A stretch of 64,000 bases of DNA from Xestospongia bergquistia (Eukaryota; Porifera; Demospongiae; Haplosclerida; Petrosiidae). The stretch spans positions 7,301,001 through 7,365,000 of the forward strand of contig OZ014411.1 of the NCBI GenBank assembly GCA_963965975.1. Direction: 5' to 3'. Position 1 is the first letter of the stretch. Each line of letters opens with the position of its first letter. The notes beneath the pieces were generated by a model. The model did not search any database, had not been told where the DNA came from, and saw nothing but the letters and a program-made list of their open reading frames with translations. This document shows, one piece after another, positions 51,865 through 63,494 of the stretch. A program made the position numbers and the translations under genes.

Positions 51865-53470
51865 TACAGTGTGTCCTCTATTATCCTCTGTCCACTTTAA
51901 TTGAGCAAGGTGTTCAGATAACTGAATTTGTTTGGATAACTGAAATAATATTAATTAACATTAATAATAACCAAAAAACTTCCTGAGTTTATTTATCATT
52001 CCAAAAATATGATGTCATTGTTGCCTGTTTCAGAGAAGAAAGCCTTTTCTTTGGAGCAATTCCTTAAGAACACCTGTGTTGTATGGTGTTGCCTCTGACT
52101 GACAATACAACCAAGTAATACACTTACTTGTCTAACATCTCCATGGTTGTTTTATGACTAATATAATGTACAACCTCTTCTGGCTCATCTTCAACATCAC
52201 TGTCTATTTGTTTCTCCAACACACCATCAGATTTCCTCAGTACATCTTCTATAATTCCAGCATCATCTAAATGCTCATAACCTTGGTCATGCAGATGTGA
52301 TTCCATCCATTCATTTATATCTGTTTCAGTTAATTGATGGCCAAAGTGACTGAAGTCATCAATAAATTCTGAATTGGATGGTTCTGTTGAAGAAGACTCA
52401 GTCATAGTGCTTTCTATGGGTACTAGCTTCCTCCAAGAGCATCAAATAGTCTGAGGACTTGTATCATTCCATGCTAGAGCTACCTTTTCAATCACTATCT
52501 TCATGTTCACTCCTTTCAAGAACTCAGCAATGTTCAAATCTTCACTGCAAAGCAAAATATCTTGAAGAAGAGATTTACAGTATCTTCGCTTAAGCGATTC
52601 TAGAATGCCCTGATCCATTGGTGGGTCAAACTTGTTACATTTGGAAGGAGAAACATGGCAGTAACCAACCTATCTTCAGACACCAGTTGCTCTTCATCTA
52701 GGTGTGCTGAGCAGTTATCTAAAAAAGTAAGGGTTTAGGCTCCTTCCCAAGAGACTGTAGCTGGCTTTGAACGAAAGGAACAAAGTGACTGTAAAACCAG
52801 GTATGGAAGATTTGGGTATTAACCCAGGCATTTTTCTGATTCATATAAACAACTGGAAAGTTTTTCATTGTTGGTTATTTTAAATCAGCGAGGACAGGCA
52901 GCTTTCCCAATCAATATAAGAGTGGCAATTTGATGCTACCAGTGATGTTAGCACAAGCATTAATAATTACATGACCTTTGATTTTCTTTCTACCTTCTGC
53001 TAGCTTTTCAAACAAACTAGCTAAAGTCTTCTGTGGCAGTAAATGATACTGTAGGCTAGTCTCATAGCAGTTGAATACTTGATTGTGGGTGTAGTTTTCT
53101 ATCAATGAACTGAAGTAGAATTGAAAGTCACAGGCAGATACTACAGCTGACACTTGTTCACCTTGAATGGACAAGTTTTTAAGACTATGTTGCTTACTAA
53201 ACTGCCATTGAAAACCTGAGTTGACATTAAAAGGTTTAGGCGAGTCAGGATAAAGTTGATTAAACAGCAACTTGGCCTTTTCTTTGAACAGGAACCACTC
53301 ACTGTTATGTTTTTTTTCACGCTGTTGTCTAAACCAGATATACAGCATAGCATCTAGTTTTTCATATGTGCCAACCTTCATTGCCTTTGTAGTCAATGAT
53401 TTCACTTTCATTTTCACTTTCACTCCCATATCTTTCATTTTCTGAGTAAAAGCCCTCAACTTGACGAGGA
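51865..53470 (-). mobile_element. Degenerate Tigger/Jerky-like (pogo superfamily) DNA transposon
   Basis: The minus strand from 53459 down to 52124 encodes a CENP-B/Tigger-type transposase in several frames. Recognisable parts: DNA-binding domain (KLDAMLYIWFRQQREKK, SIQGEQVSA), the start of the DDE domain (NQVFNCYETSL, then LPQKTLAS), MNQKNAWVNTQIF, and an acidic C-terminal tail (52405-52124). In NCYETSL the first catalytic Asp of the usual NCDET is Tyr. Frameshifts and stops between 52900 and 52410 break it further. A TIR-like end (CAGTGTGTCCTCTATTATCC) lies near 51868. Confidence 0.75.
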
Positions 53471-53775
53471 CACGCTGTACATGTATGTGCTAACAAGAGG
53501 TTATGTTTCACAATAGTAGTGAGAAGGGTACATTAATATGTTATAGTTTGAAGGATTGCCAAGCAGGCATGAGGCCATCTGCTAAGTACATTTGTAAGGA
53601 CTTAAGTAAAGTACACTACTTTCAAAAATTTTAAAGTACAAGTACAAACTCCAATAATGAAGATGTACTTAAGTACAAGTACAAATGTTTCATATGATAG
53701 CTATAGTGAAAAAAAAGTGCTTGTTGCTTAGATACTGTTCAATAAATCATATTTCAAACAGTATTATAATTTAAG

Positions 53776-55857
53776 CTGGGACGAAGCCCGTTTATCCCAA
53801 TTGGAAGCTTTGCTACTAAAATAACCGAATAATTTGAAGCTTCACCACAAAATTATCACACAATTAACTTAATTAAGGAAAACACACAAGTAGCCACTCC
53901 CAGTTTACATAGTATTGTCTTATTTTATTTCTATTTAACAAAAAAGATCACTGTTTTTGTTTTAAAAAATAATAGAGTTCACATTTGATGGTTTCAGACT
54001 ACTCCACTGTTGAGTAACTATATTCCCAGCATTTGAGAACACATGTTCTGAAGGCGTTGAAGTGGCAGGCACTGTGAGAATAGATCTGGCAACTTCGCTT
54101 AGTAAAGGGAATCTTGCATAGTTGCTTTCCCACCAGGATTGTAGAGAAACTGATTGAGGAGATGGGCTCTCGGCTAAGTAAGCTTCAAGCTCCTGACTAG
54201 GAGTCAATGTAGACAAAACATCTTCAGGTCCTAACAGATAATCAAGAGCGGTTATCTTCTGTCTTTTGCTTGCAGACTCTTCAGCATTATCGGAATTATT
54301 GCTTCCATTCTTATTGCCTCCTCCTTAACTGCTTCTTTAATTTCATTATCTATAAACTTGAGCTGCTTAAATCTAGGGTCTACTAATGCTCCAATTAATA
54401 AAATATTATCACTGTTAAACATACCAAATGACCACCTAGTTTTGATTTCTTCAATTACCACCTTCTTAAATTGACACAAACATGGCTGTTCATCACCAAA
54501 CTGACCAAGGCTCTCTATAAGTCCTTGAAGGACTGGTAGCACACAGGATAATGATGGATTTTGCTCATAGCTCAGAAAAGTTGTGGCTACATTGAATGGC
54601 TCAGGAACTGTTACTAACTCAGAAACTGATCAGTCTTGAGATCTAGATACTGATTGCTTCGTTTGGTTACTGTTGGATCTGAAAGAATGGCTGTGATCAG
54701 CCATCACAGCTTTAGAAGATGCTGAAGCATGAAAAAAGAAGAGTTCCATCTAGTTTGGCAGTCTCTAATAAGTTTTTTGAACTTATCTCCATCACCAATC
54801 TGCTCTTGCTTCTTTTTCAAAGATTCAGTGGCAATGACACTATGGTTAAAGTGTCCTACTAACTTTCGTGCTGCTGCCAAAAGTCTGCTAATCACTGGGA
54901 TATCAAATCCACGTTTTAAACACAGCTGAAGTGTGTGGGTTGTACAACTCAGACTCTTCCAGCCGAGTTCTTTTTCTAAAATACTAAGTGAGCAGATCAT
55001 GTTTGCTGCCTGATCGTGTACAACAACAGATACCTTTGAAGTGATACCAAAATGATCTGAACTCTCTTTCAACTTTCCAGATATCTCTATTCCACTATGC
55101 CTTTCAGGAAAGACAGATGTTTCTAAAACGTAAGATTTCATAGTCCACAAAGGATCAAGGATAGTGAGCTGTGACAGTTATGTAAGCTTCCACTGCTGTA
55201 CTGGTCCATATATCCATTGTCAGAGCTATACCAGTCGCTTCATCCTGTAACTGTTTGTCTGACTTCTCAGTGCAACTGGCATGCTTCAGTCTCAGCAGCT
55301 TTGTAAAGTGTTTCCTAGAAGGAATAGTATATCCTGACTCCAAGTAAGACAGCAGTTGCTTAACACATTCATTCTAACTGGCTGAATATCCATACAAATC
55401 AAGTTCAAATTGCAGTTGGTAATCTCTTTTGTCTTTGCTTCAGAACAGACACGAGCCTTAACGACTGTGTCAACATTACTCTGTTTCTTTCCTAAGCCTT
55501 TACCAGTTTTGTCTTTTGGAGAGTAGATAAGTGGATGTTTATAGAGTAAATGATTTCTCAAATTAGTAGTCCCTCCATGATAAGCGATCTCTTTTCCACA
55601 CAATGAACACATCGCCTTCAGTTGGCCATCATATTTGGTGAAATGGTTCCACACATCTGAAGTAAGTCAACTGGTAGATGTGGAAGTAGAAGTAGAAGGT
55701 CCATCGTCATCATAAACTGCCATCATTATTCAATAACACAAGTGGCACGTGGTAATAACTGCACATGCGCAAAGCGTTGCAAAGCTTCAATTTATCACTA
55801 ATCCGCTTCGAATATGACTCAATTCGATTATACGAAGCATTTGAACATTCGTCCCAG
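53776..55857 (-). mobile_element. hAT transposon with BED finger, degenerate
   Basis: Ends CTGGGACGAA (53776-53785) and TTCGTCCCAG (55848-55857) are inverse, with similarity extending outwards (ATTATAATT). The minus strand from ATG 55726 to 53962 encodes a ZBED-like hAT transposase. It has a zf-BED domain (MCSLCGKEIAYHGG...NLRNHLLYKHP), TMDIWTSTA, VVVHDQAANM, CQTRWNSSF, and the C-terminal dimerisation block (WWESNYARFPLLSEVARSIL, PATSTPSEHVFSNAG). It is broken by an in-frame TGA near residue 20 and by frameshifts near 55370, 55155 and 54700-54550. The 8-bp target duplication typical of hAT was not clear. Confidence 0.85.
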
Positions 55858-55899
55858 TCTTAATTATAATTATGTTACATTATTGCAACATCAACTGTT

Positions 55900-56530
55900 C
55901 AAATCTATCATTGCTAAGTCTACACCTCTCTAGTGTGAAATTTTTCCCACAGTGCTAAATAGCCTAATAGCCTCTCCATTGGTAAAGACAAAAAGGTACT
56001 CTAAGAATTTCTTTAGCAAGCTTTGCAAGAGATGGGTACTATGATTCTCTTGGCTGGATTTGGAGGCACAAGGTGCTGCTAAGTAAACATCAGTGTTTGA
56101 ATGACTCTGGAAAGGTGTGGTCTCAGGCTTGGGTATGAAGCCAGTGCCTAAAATTTGTTTTTTGTTATCACTGCCCAAGGCCCCAAGCATAAGCCGTAAC
56201 CAAAGCATGCGTTAATCAGTGAGGGGAGAGTTTTTGAAGAAAGGTTACAATCACATGACATACAATTATTTAAAGCACAAGTATTATAATAGAAATCAAA
56301 ATTTGACTATGGGAGGTGTTACCGAGTCAGAGTTACTGGAGGAAATTTCAAAAAAATTTGCCATATATTCTTGGTGCATGAACTTGGTAATATCTCTGTC
56401 ATGCCATGGTTTCCTTTGGGTCCTTGACAGCCACAGATCTACTGCCTCTTGTACATCAAATTTACCAGTACATGGCATGTTGTGCCTAACAACTAGATAA
56501 TCTTGCAAATTATTTCCAGATAGGGATGAA
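55900..56530 (-). pseudogene. Remnant of a hAT-like C-terminal coding region
   Basis: The minus strand holds LQDYLVVRHNMPCTGKFDV and EAVDLWLSRTQRKPW, then other frames down to 55930. A second, more decayed copy is at 60590-60800 (LKDYLVVCHNMPC). The NMPC...FD...AV..W pattern resembles the C-terminal part of some hAT-derived proteins; assignment is tentative. Confidence 0.4.
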
Positions 56531-56987
56531 CGATCAGTAGATTTAATTGATAAATCATTTAATTAAATAATTGATAATTGATTATAGCTTGAAATCAGTC
56601 TTTCAACATCCATTGAATGAGGCTTTGCAGCAACTACTCTGGCTAAAGCAACTATTGTAAGCGTATACTCTTCATCATCAGCATAGATGAGACATTGTAG
56701 TACACTTTAAAAAATCAGATGTCACTATGACGCCACTTTTTTGCGTCATTGACTTGTGCAAATTTGACACCAATTCAGTGTCACAGCTAACCTTTCATAA
56801 TGTCGTGATAGCACTTTATTCTCCTCCTCTAACACTTATTTAAGGAACGATAAATGATGTACATGATTAATATAAAACAAAAAGAAAAATAAGTAATGTG
56901 TCCAAACTTAAAGCAATCCTTCAATGATTTTGAGAAAAAGATTATTTGAGCTTTATGAACGTGATAAAAATATATTCTGAAAAAAAG

Positions 56988-57024
56988 TACAGAACGTTTC
57001 GGCCAAAGGCCTTCATCAGCTGTA
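56988..57024 (-). ncRNA. Hammerhead-ribozyme-like motif of the Penelope-like element
   Basis: On the minus strand: TACAG, CTGATGA, a stem-loop AGGCC-TTT-GGCC, GAAAC, GTT, CTGTA. This matches the hammerhead core (CUGAUGA, stem II, GAAA) with stem I formed by TACAG/CTGTA and a minimal stem III (ACGU). Hammerheads with such tiny stem III are known in the terminal repeats of Penelope-like elements. It sits about 200 bases 3' of the RT frame, on the same strand. Activity is not shown. Confidence 0.6.
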
Positions 57025-57226
57025 TGAAACTAGGCAAAAAAGTCACACTATTTATAGCAATGCATGATTGTTTACAGTTAGTAATTGGGCTAAGAGGTGA
57101 AAGGTTGTCCCAGAAGGCTAAAAAGAGACGCTAATTTGTTCCGTGTGGAAGGTGAGAAACAACATCTTGGACCATAGAGCTCAAAACAGACGCGAACTAG
57201 TTAATTGTTGTGGGCGTGGCTAATGA

Positions 57227-58549
57227 TTATTGATTTCGAACTGGTATGTTGTAGAGCAGAGATGTCCAGGTAGGATTGATGATAAAGCCTGGATCTAGGT
57301 TGATGGTGTTGCTAGTGGTTTTGATGAAAATTGCTTCTTTGGTCTTTCTCTTCCACCAGCTGATCTCTTGTTCAAGTATTCTGCACTCATCCCATAAAAT
57401 CTTGTGTCCTGTATTGATGAAGTGGAGAGCCAAAGCATTGGTGGTATCACCATTTTTAACAGCCCTCTTGTGTTCAGCTTTTCTTATTTTCATTGTTCTG
57501 CCAGTTTCTCCAATGTATACAGCACCACATTCGCAAGGGATCTCATAGATGACTCCCACTTTATCCTCTGGTGGAGTAAGGATCTTGACATGTGATAGGG
57601 ATCTCCTAAGTGTATTTCTGGAGGTAAATGCAGTTTTGATGTTGAGGGAACGACAAGCTTGACTGATACCTTCACTTAGGCCTTTGACATAAGGAAGGAC
57701 AAGGGTTCTCTTCTTTTCTTTTGTCAAGGATTCTTCAGATGATATTGGAGCAACTGTTGTACTCTTCTTAGGTTTAGATTGATTAAGGCCATAGTAAATC
57801 CTTCTAGATGGAAAACCGTTAGCTCTAAAGACGCCATGTAGTCTATTTATCTCATGGGGGAGTGTATCCTCTGAGCATACGTTGATAGCTCTCTCCTTGA
57901 GACAATTGATGATACCTGATTTGACAAGAGGATGGTGATTAGATCTGTAATTCAGGTATCTATCAGTATGGGTGGGTTTTCTGTAAACTGTTGTAGTCAG
58001 CCTGTTGTTATTTTTTGAGATGAGTACATCTAAGAAGGCGATGGAGTTGTTAACTTCCATCTCCATTGTGAACTCAATCCTATCGTGTAGGCTATTGATG
58101 TGGGAAAGAAAATCCTGTAAGGAAGAGCTGTTGTGAGGCCAGATGACGAAGGTGTCATCGACGTATCTTCTCCACAGTTTTGGTTGTAGATGAAAGGTTG
58201 AGATAGCAGTCATTTCAAAATCTTCCATAAAAATATTGGCTACTGTGGGTGATAGTGGTGAACCCATGGCTGTGCCATCCGTCTGTTCATAGAATTTATC
58301 TCCAAACCTGAAGAAGGTTGATCTGAGGCATAGTTCTACTAGATGACAAATCTGAAGTGGGGTCATGGTGGTTCTATTTCCTAGATCTTCATCTGATATT
58401 AATCTATCCTTGATGATGGTGAGGACATCATTGATTGGTACCCTGGTAAACAAACTCTTAACATCAAAACTGACGAGTAAATCATTTTCTTCCAGATTAA
58501 GATGAGAGATGGAACTAACAAAATGGGAAGCTGGATTGTTGGAAGTTTG
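57227..58549 (-). CDS. Penelope-like RT with GIY-YIG endonuclease, 5'-truncated
   Basis: An open minus-strand frame from 58549 to the stop at 57227 (about 440 codons) starts inside the reverse transcriptase domain. It shows SFDVKSLFTRVP, the GTAMGSPLSPTVANIFME block, the YVDD active site (RRYVDDTFVIW), AFLDVLI and TVYRKPTHTDRY. The C-terminal GIY-YIG nuclease shows GVIYEIPCECGAVYIGETGR followed by the conserved Arg/His stretch (KIRKAEHKRAV). This RT plus GIY-YIG order defines canonical Penelope-like elements. The frame itself is intact. The N-terminal third of the RT is missing: an in-frame TGA at 58550-58552 and unrelated sequence lie upstream. No true start is visible. Confidence 0.88.
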   Translation of the reverse strand, partial: QTSNNPASHFVSSISHLNLEENDLLVSFDVKSLFTRVPINDVLTIIKDRLISDEDLGNRTTMTPLQICHLVELCLRSTFFRFGDKFYEQTDGTAMGSPLSPTVANIFMEDFEMTAISTFHLQPKLWRRYVDDTFVIWPHNSSSLQDFLSHINSLHDRIEFTMEMEVNNSIAFLDVLISKNNNRLTTTVYRKPTHTDRYLNYRSNHHPLVKSGIINCLKERAINVCSEDTLPHEINRLHGVFRANGFPSRRIYYGLNQSKPKKSTTVAPISSEESLTKEKKRTLVLPYVKGLSEGISQACRSLNIKTAFTSRNTLRRSLSHVKILTPPEDKVGVIYEIPCECGAVYIGETGRTMKIRKAEHKRAVKNGDTTNALALHFINTGHKILWDECRILEQEISWWKRKTKEAIFIKTTSNTINLDPGFIINPTWTSLLYNIPVRNQ

Positions 58550-58619
58550 TCACTACCCAATTTTAGATTATCACTACCCATTTGGCCACTGATACCCCCA
58601 TATTTTAGTCAAGGGGCAA

Positions 58620-59339
58620 TGAGCCACCCCCACAGGTAGAATTAGACAGTAGTCTGATAGCTGCATTCATGTTTCCCATGAACATAAAGTCAGAGAACTT
58701 ACGAGCAAGCCAATTAGAAGAAGTACTATGTTGAGTAATCACCTGAGGAAGACGTGCCTGAATAGTCTGACCCTCCTTTAATAAGGAGCTTATGTCACCA
58801 GTTGACCATAAAGAGAGGCGATGCTCCGGGGGGGACCACAGTTTGTTTTGATGAACACCGACACAGAGGAAGTTGTAGTAGGAGGTGAGGCTTCACATTA
58901 CAGCATATAGAGCAACAGACTCTAACGCTGATGAATCAGCATATGATTTGTATAAACGGGCAAGTTCTCGAACAAAGGAGGTACCAGCCTTGCCTGACAG
59001 GATGTTCATTCTCCAATGGACAACCTCATCATAACAGGAATGGATCAGAGAAGTGAAAGATGGACCATCGAGGTTGTCCACACACAAGACAGGTTTGCCA
59101 TCGGGATGAAATGCGGTAGAAACAGAATCAGATGAATGACTGTTGACAAAGATGGCCGATCCAGACACATGATCAATATTATCTGGATTTGCTGGAGAAG
59201 AGGAGGTTCTAAACCGGCTCTGAGTATTCTGACAGGCACCAATGCTGCTAGGTTGACAATCTAAACATGGTCTACTCGCCTTTACACAAGCATAGCCCTT
59301 ACAAGAACCACGAATACGATTGCAGCTGCAGCACACCAT
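58620..59339 (-). pseudogene. Fragment of a retroelement ORF (Cys-rich N-terminal part)
   Basis: From ATG 59339 the frame reads MVCCSCNRIRGSCKGYACVK, with two short CxxC-type clusters. It continues to a stop after ALYAVM at 58890, then stays open in the same frame (GVHQNKLWSPPEHRLSLWS, FMFMGNMNAAIRLLSNSTCGG) to about 58620. The LSLWSTGDI...LLKEG...IQ pattern is like the segment before the RT of some invertebrate non-LTR elements. It is broken by the in-frame TGA and joined abruptly to the Penelope-like RT. Confidence 0.5.
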
Positions 59340-59889
59340 CAGCCCTTCAATATAGCAATATTTAATTGCACTTTTACTTAAGTCCTTTCTTCATTTCTAC
59401 ACAGTACTTGTACTTGTATGCAACTACTGTATGTGGTATGTACTTGTAAGTACTTAAAAACATACTTTATGAATAATTAATAAAAAATTTTCACATGTAT
59501 GACTTAAAAGTAGGCTTGGGCGGTATTGAGCAATATAGTAAGTACCACAGTATTTTCAACAAATATATTGTGATATAACTAAATACCTACTAATTTTTGA
59601 GAAATTAAAAAAAAAAAACAACACTGAACTCAAACACATGGTTACTACATTGACAGTCTATCATACATGTACAAGACTAGACTGCTAGAATAAGTGATAC
59701 AATAAAAAGCCAATAAGTGATATACAATAATTGAACTCGAAGGCTGTAAGTTTTGCAAACAATGTCAACAGATGGCACTGTATCACTTATTTGAAATATA
59801 TATTGTTGTTGTTATAATACATCAAATGATGTCATGTCAAATTGCATGGAACTTAAAACGATTCTGAACAATTCTGAATGTCAATGTTT

Positions 59890-60415
59890 ATAGATTTAAA
59901 TAAATGCTTTTCAAGCAGCTGAGTCTTCTGTTTGATCACATCCCTTTTTATAAAATATTATTGACACAAACTTATATTATTCTGTGAAAGTATTTCAGTT
60001 TTGTTTATTTTACTGTAACCAAGTTCTGTTATTATAAGTACTTGGTTATCTTAGCTTTGAGATTTGCTCTTTAGTACCTTTTCCTGTTTTGTTTACATTG
60101 TTATATAATAACTGTTTTATTAAGACATTGGGTATAATGCATGGATGTATTAAAATCATTTGACAATATTATTTTTGTTTCCCAACACCATTGTGCCCTC
60201 ATTCTTAATAATAGCACGAACATTTGCTCTAGCTTTAATTAACGTATCAGCTACAGTTAGTACAGTGTAGGAATTAGAAATCATATAATATTGCAATATA
60301 CTAAGCTGATAACATTGCTACAATTTCTAGACTCTTGTCATGGAGTCAAACAATGACCTCGGTACTTGAAACACAAACACTTTCATGAATCATCAACTTG
60401 ATGATGGATTAGTTA
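59890..60415. repeat. Direct repeat, left copy (about 0.5 kb)
   Basis: From GCTTTTCAAG...TGAGTCTTCTGTTTGATCA to TTTCATGAATCATCAA this segment is nearly identical to 63495-64000. The right copy runs off the window. It may be the terminal repeat of a larger element or a segmental duplication. Confidence 0.85.
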
Positions 60416-60589
60416 TGGCAGCTCCATCTTTGATTAACATTTCAAATGCACTATAGGCAGTGCCTAAATTTTGAAAAATTTATCACTGCCTACTCCCACA
60501 TTCTCCACATCATACATATATACATATATTTGTGAGAAAATTGTAAAAAAATCAAAATCTTAAACAAAGAAAATAAAGCATTTAAAATG

Positions 60590-61060
60590 TTACTTTAGGT
60601 GCATCAGCACTTTTCTTCTTGTGTGATGTTCCAAAAAAAGCTGCAACCTATTCTTGACACATGATTTTTGCTATGTCTCAACTTTGCCGTGGTTTTCTCT
60701 GGACACACTGGCTCCACTCTTCTACTGCTGGTCACATATCAAATTGAGCAACACAAGGCATGTTGTGACATACAACTAAATAGTCCTTCAAAGTATCATT
60801 GGATAATTATGAACAATCAGTTGATTTAATCAGATTATAACTTGAAATGATTCTCTCAACATCCATCAAGTGTCGTATTGTGGCTACAATTCTAGCTAAT
60901 ACTATACATGTTGGTCTGTAATCATCGTCATTCTTTTGTAACAACTTCTTGAGTAACTAAGAGCTAGTCAGTTTACTTGCATCTTGAACTGCATCCAACA
61001 CAATCTTTAGTGATTGATTGGCCATCCTCTCTTTAATGGAGTTGGATCATCCTCATTTAC
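60590..61060 (-). pseudogene. Decayed hAT-like coding fragment
   Basis: The minus strand reads ERMANQSLKIVLDAVQDASK, LLKKLLQKNDDDYRPT, IVATIRHLMDVERIISSYN and LKDYLVVCHNMPC with several stops. Same repeat family as 56296-56508. Confidence 0.45.
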
Positions 61061-61139
61061 TTGTTTTCTTTTTTTTTCTCGACATTGTTTATGTGATTTG
61101 TTTTCTTTCATTTCCATGATCCCTTTGAAAAAGAATTAA

Positions 61140-62680
61140 TAACATCATTAGATAAAATAGTCATCTTCAAAGTTGATCTTAACATGTTGGATGACGTTCT
61201 TCCAACAATTAGTTGTCACAACATCAAAACCTTACCATGCCAGCTGCTCTACCTCACAGAAATTGAATATGTGTGTATTGGCCTTGATTTGACCTTTATC
61301 CTGTGCCCATGCCAACTCAATAGGTTTGAGAGTGCAGTGAGCAACAAGGAGTCGGACCACCTTGTGCCCTGTATGATGTACATATCAATATATAAAATAC
61401 TTTGTTGACTGAGTACTTACCTGCAGCAGCTGCCAAGTCATCAACAACATAGCGAGGAGTAGGTTTCAATCTTTGTATGATGGTATATAATTCAGCTTTC
61501 AAGGCATTTGTTGAGAATTCAATTCCCTTTGCCTGAAGCCAATCTTGTATCGTCTGCTTTGTCCAACTTTTTACTTGGACAGGGTCACTATGACAACTAT
61601 GATATAAGGCATTATCCATCACAATAAGACTGTTAGGTGGAATATTGGGGAGAAGTTTGGTAGCAAACCACTCCTCAAAATGATTAGCAGTCATGTCATC
61701 ATGGTAATCACCAGTTTTTGGGGGATATGAAAATGAGAGTGTATTGGGAACCCAACCAATCTCACCACCAGCTCCAAGAATAATAAGCATACACCCTTCC
61801 CAGGAGGCCTTTTTATACCACTAAGGGTTCCACCAGTCACATCATCCCTCTCCACCCAACCACAATCCTTACCATCGTGAGCATTGACCCAGGTTTCATC
61901 ACAGTAAACAACTGGCTTATTGTCTTGATACTAGTTCTTCATCATTCAATGAAAGTAAGTGTGCCTCTGTTCAATAATGTGAGGTTGTTTGTAGTAGTGG
62001 CGTCTGTCATCCACTTTCTTATACTTATCATTATAATTTAATGTTTTAATTGAAACTTTATAATTATTGTTAATAGATGTGACGTCTGTGTTCACTCAAT
62101 GTGTTTCACTTATACTCTACATTAAGTTTACTCATAAATTTGGTATGATATTAATGGGTATCATAACAAAAATTATGGTGACTCACTTGAAACCCATTTC
62201 CCTTAGCAAGATGTGGAGGGTTGACCTCTGACCTTGAAAGAGGTTATCCTCTTTAAAAAAACAAGCAACTTGGCAAGTGTCACATGTTCTTTTGTCTGAT
62301 AGAGGTAGTAAATTTTCATCTGATGGCTTCACAATCACAATCATCAACTAACAGGAGTCTGGAGAGTCTGTATCTCTTTGTTGGAGTTGATAAAGCAGCT
62401 CCACCAATGTCAACTTTCTCTTTCCTGTAACCTGGTACATGAAAGTCCTGTGGCATCAGAGGTTTGTTTCAGAGATCCTTGAGTCCGTTTACACCTGCCG
62501 AGTTCCTTATAATAGTCATAGACATTCGCAACACCCTCCTTTTTTGTGATGTCAGTCTCTTTCCCTTTGGCATCTTCACAAATACGAGAGATAATGTGGT
62601 GTCTTTGTTTTCCCTTTGGCATCTTCACAAACACGAGAGATAACGTAGTGTGTTTGCATGACATGCACATGATTAATAAT
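61140..62680 (-). pseudogene. Tc1-like DDE transposase gene with intron, degenerate
   Basis: The minus strand reads from about 62600 (MPKGK start, DATGLSCTRLQ DNA-binding part) through a decayed helix region (LSTPTKRYRLSRLLLVDD) to the DDE domain. VVYCDETWVNAHDGKD and LIVMDNALYHSCHSD carry the two Asp, and PIELAWAQ carries the Glu. A probable intron separates DDLAAAAG (donor GTAAGTACTC near 61425) from GHKVV-like sequence (acceptor CATACAG near 61373). Breaks: a +1 shift near 61790-61800, stops in the helix region, and a stop near 61233. The N-terminal segment around 62575-62650 is tandemly duplicated. All three catalytic acids survive, but the gene is not functional. Confidence 0.75.
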
Positions 62681-62689
62681 GAATAAAAT

Positions 62690-63490
62690 TAAAACTTACT
62701 TTAGCGCTAACTGCTTATAATAGGAGGGGAAATACCCAACCTTACATTCCATGCATAAAACACCTCTTTTTAATGAACAGCTCTTCTCAACTTGGACAGA
62801 GTATAATAATCATATAATCATATATCAACTCTTAAATAATTTCAAATCCTCTGGCTACATAGTTGACTTTGTGACCATTGACATTAGAACAGAAGCTGCT
62901 TCATCTAAATATATGGTACAGACATGCTATATAACTCATCCTATCTGTGCTACCATCTATTCCAAAGTCTCTTTTTATCTGTTTACTAGACTTAACAGCA
63001 TTTATTGTCAGCTTGGCCGATCATACCTGGTCTTTGTGGGACCCCCCCTAAAACTCTGTTTAATTTTCTGTTTGTTAAACAGCATTATGTGTAGCTCTTC
63101 AGAATTTTGCCTGCTAAATGCTGTACAGACTTAGCTGTTCTCGGATTATAACAAAACTTTCTTTTTAAACAAAAACACGAGAACACACTACTCAAAACTC
63201 ATGACAACTTATATATAAAACAGTATAGAATGTTTTAGAACACAAAAAGCACATGGGCTAAACACCAAAAAAAACTAGTTTTAACAGATCTAAACCACAA
63301 TATGATGATCAAAAAGGTGATAATTAGTAATATACAATCAACACAACAAACATTAAATCAAATTGAATATTGAGCACAAACAAACGCTATGATATGTTGT
63401 TAAATTTTTGATTCTTTGATGGCATAATTCAAAAAATATATATTCACATGTATTTTTGCAAGGTTTTGTACCTTTTCATTGCGTACATGC
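62690..63490. other. Non-coding stretch before the right direct repeat
   Basis: A 127-codon frame at 62751-63134 has no recognisable motif and biased, AT-driven composition. I see nothing else. Confidence 0.4.
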
Positions 63491-63494
63491 TTTT

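Noticed and set aside
62751-63134. 127-codon plus-strand frame
   Set aside because: No recognisable domain, no splice or promoter context; likely chance between mobile elements.
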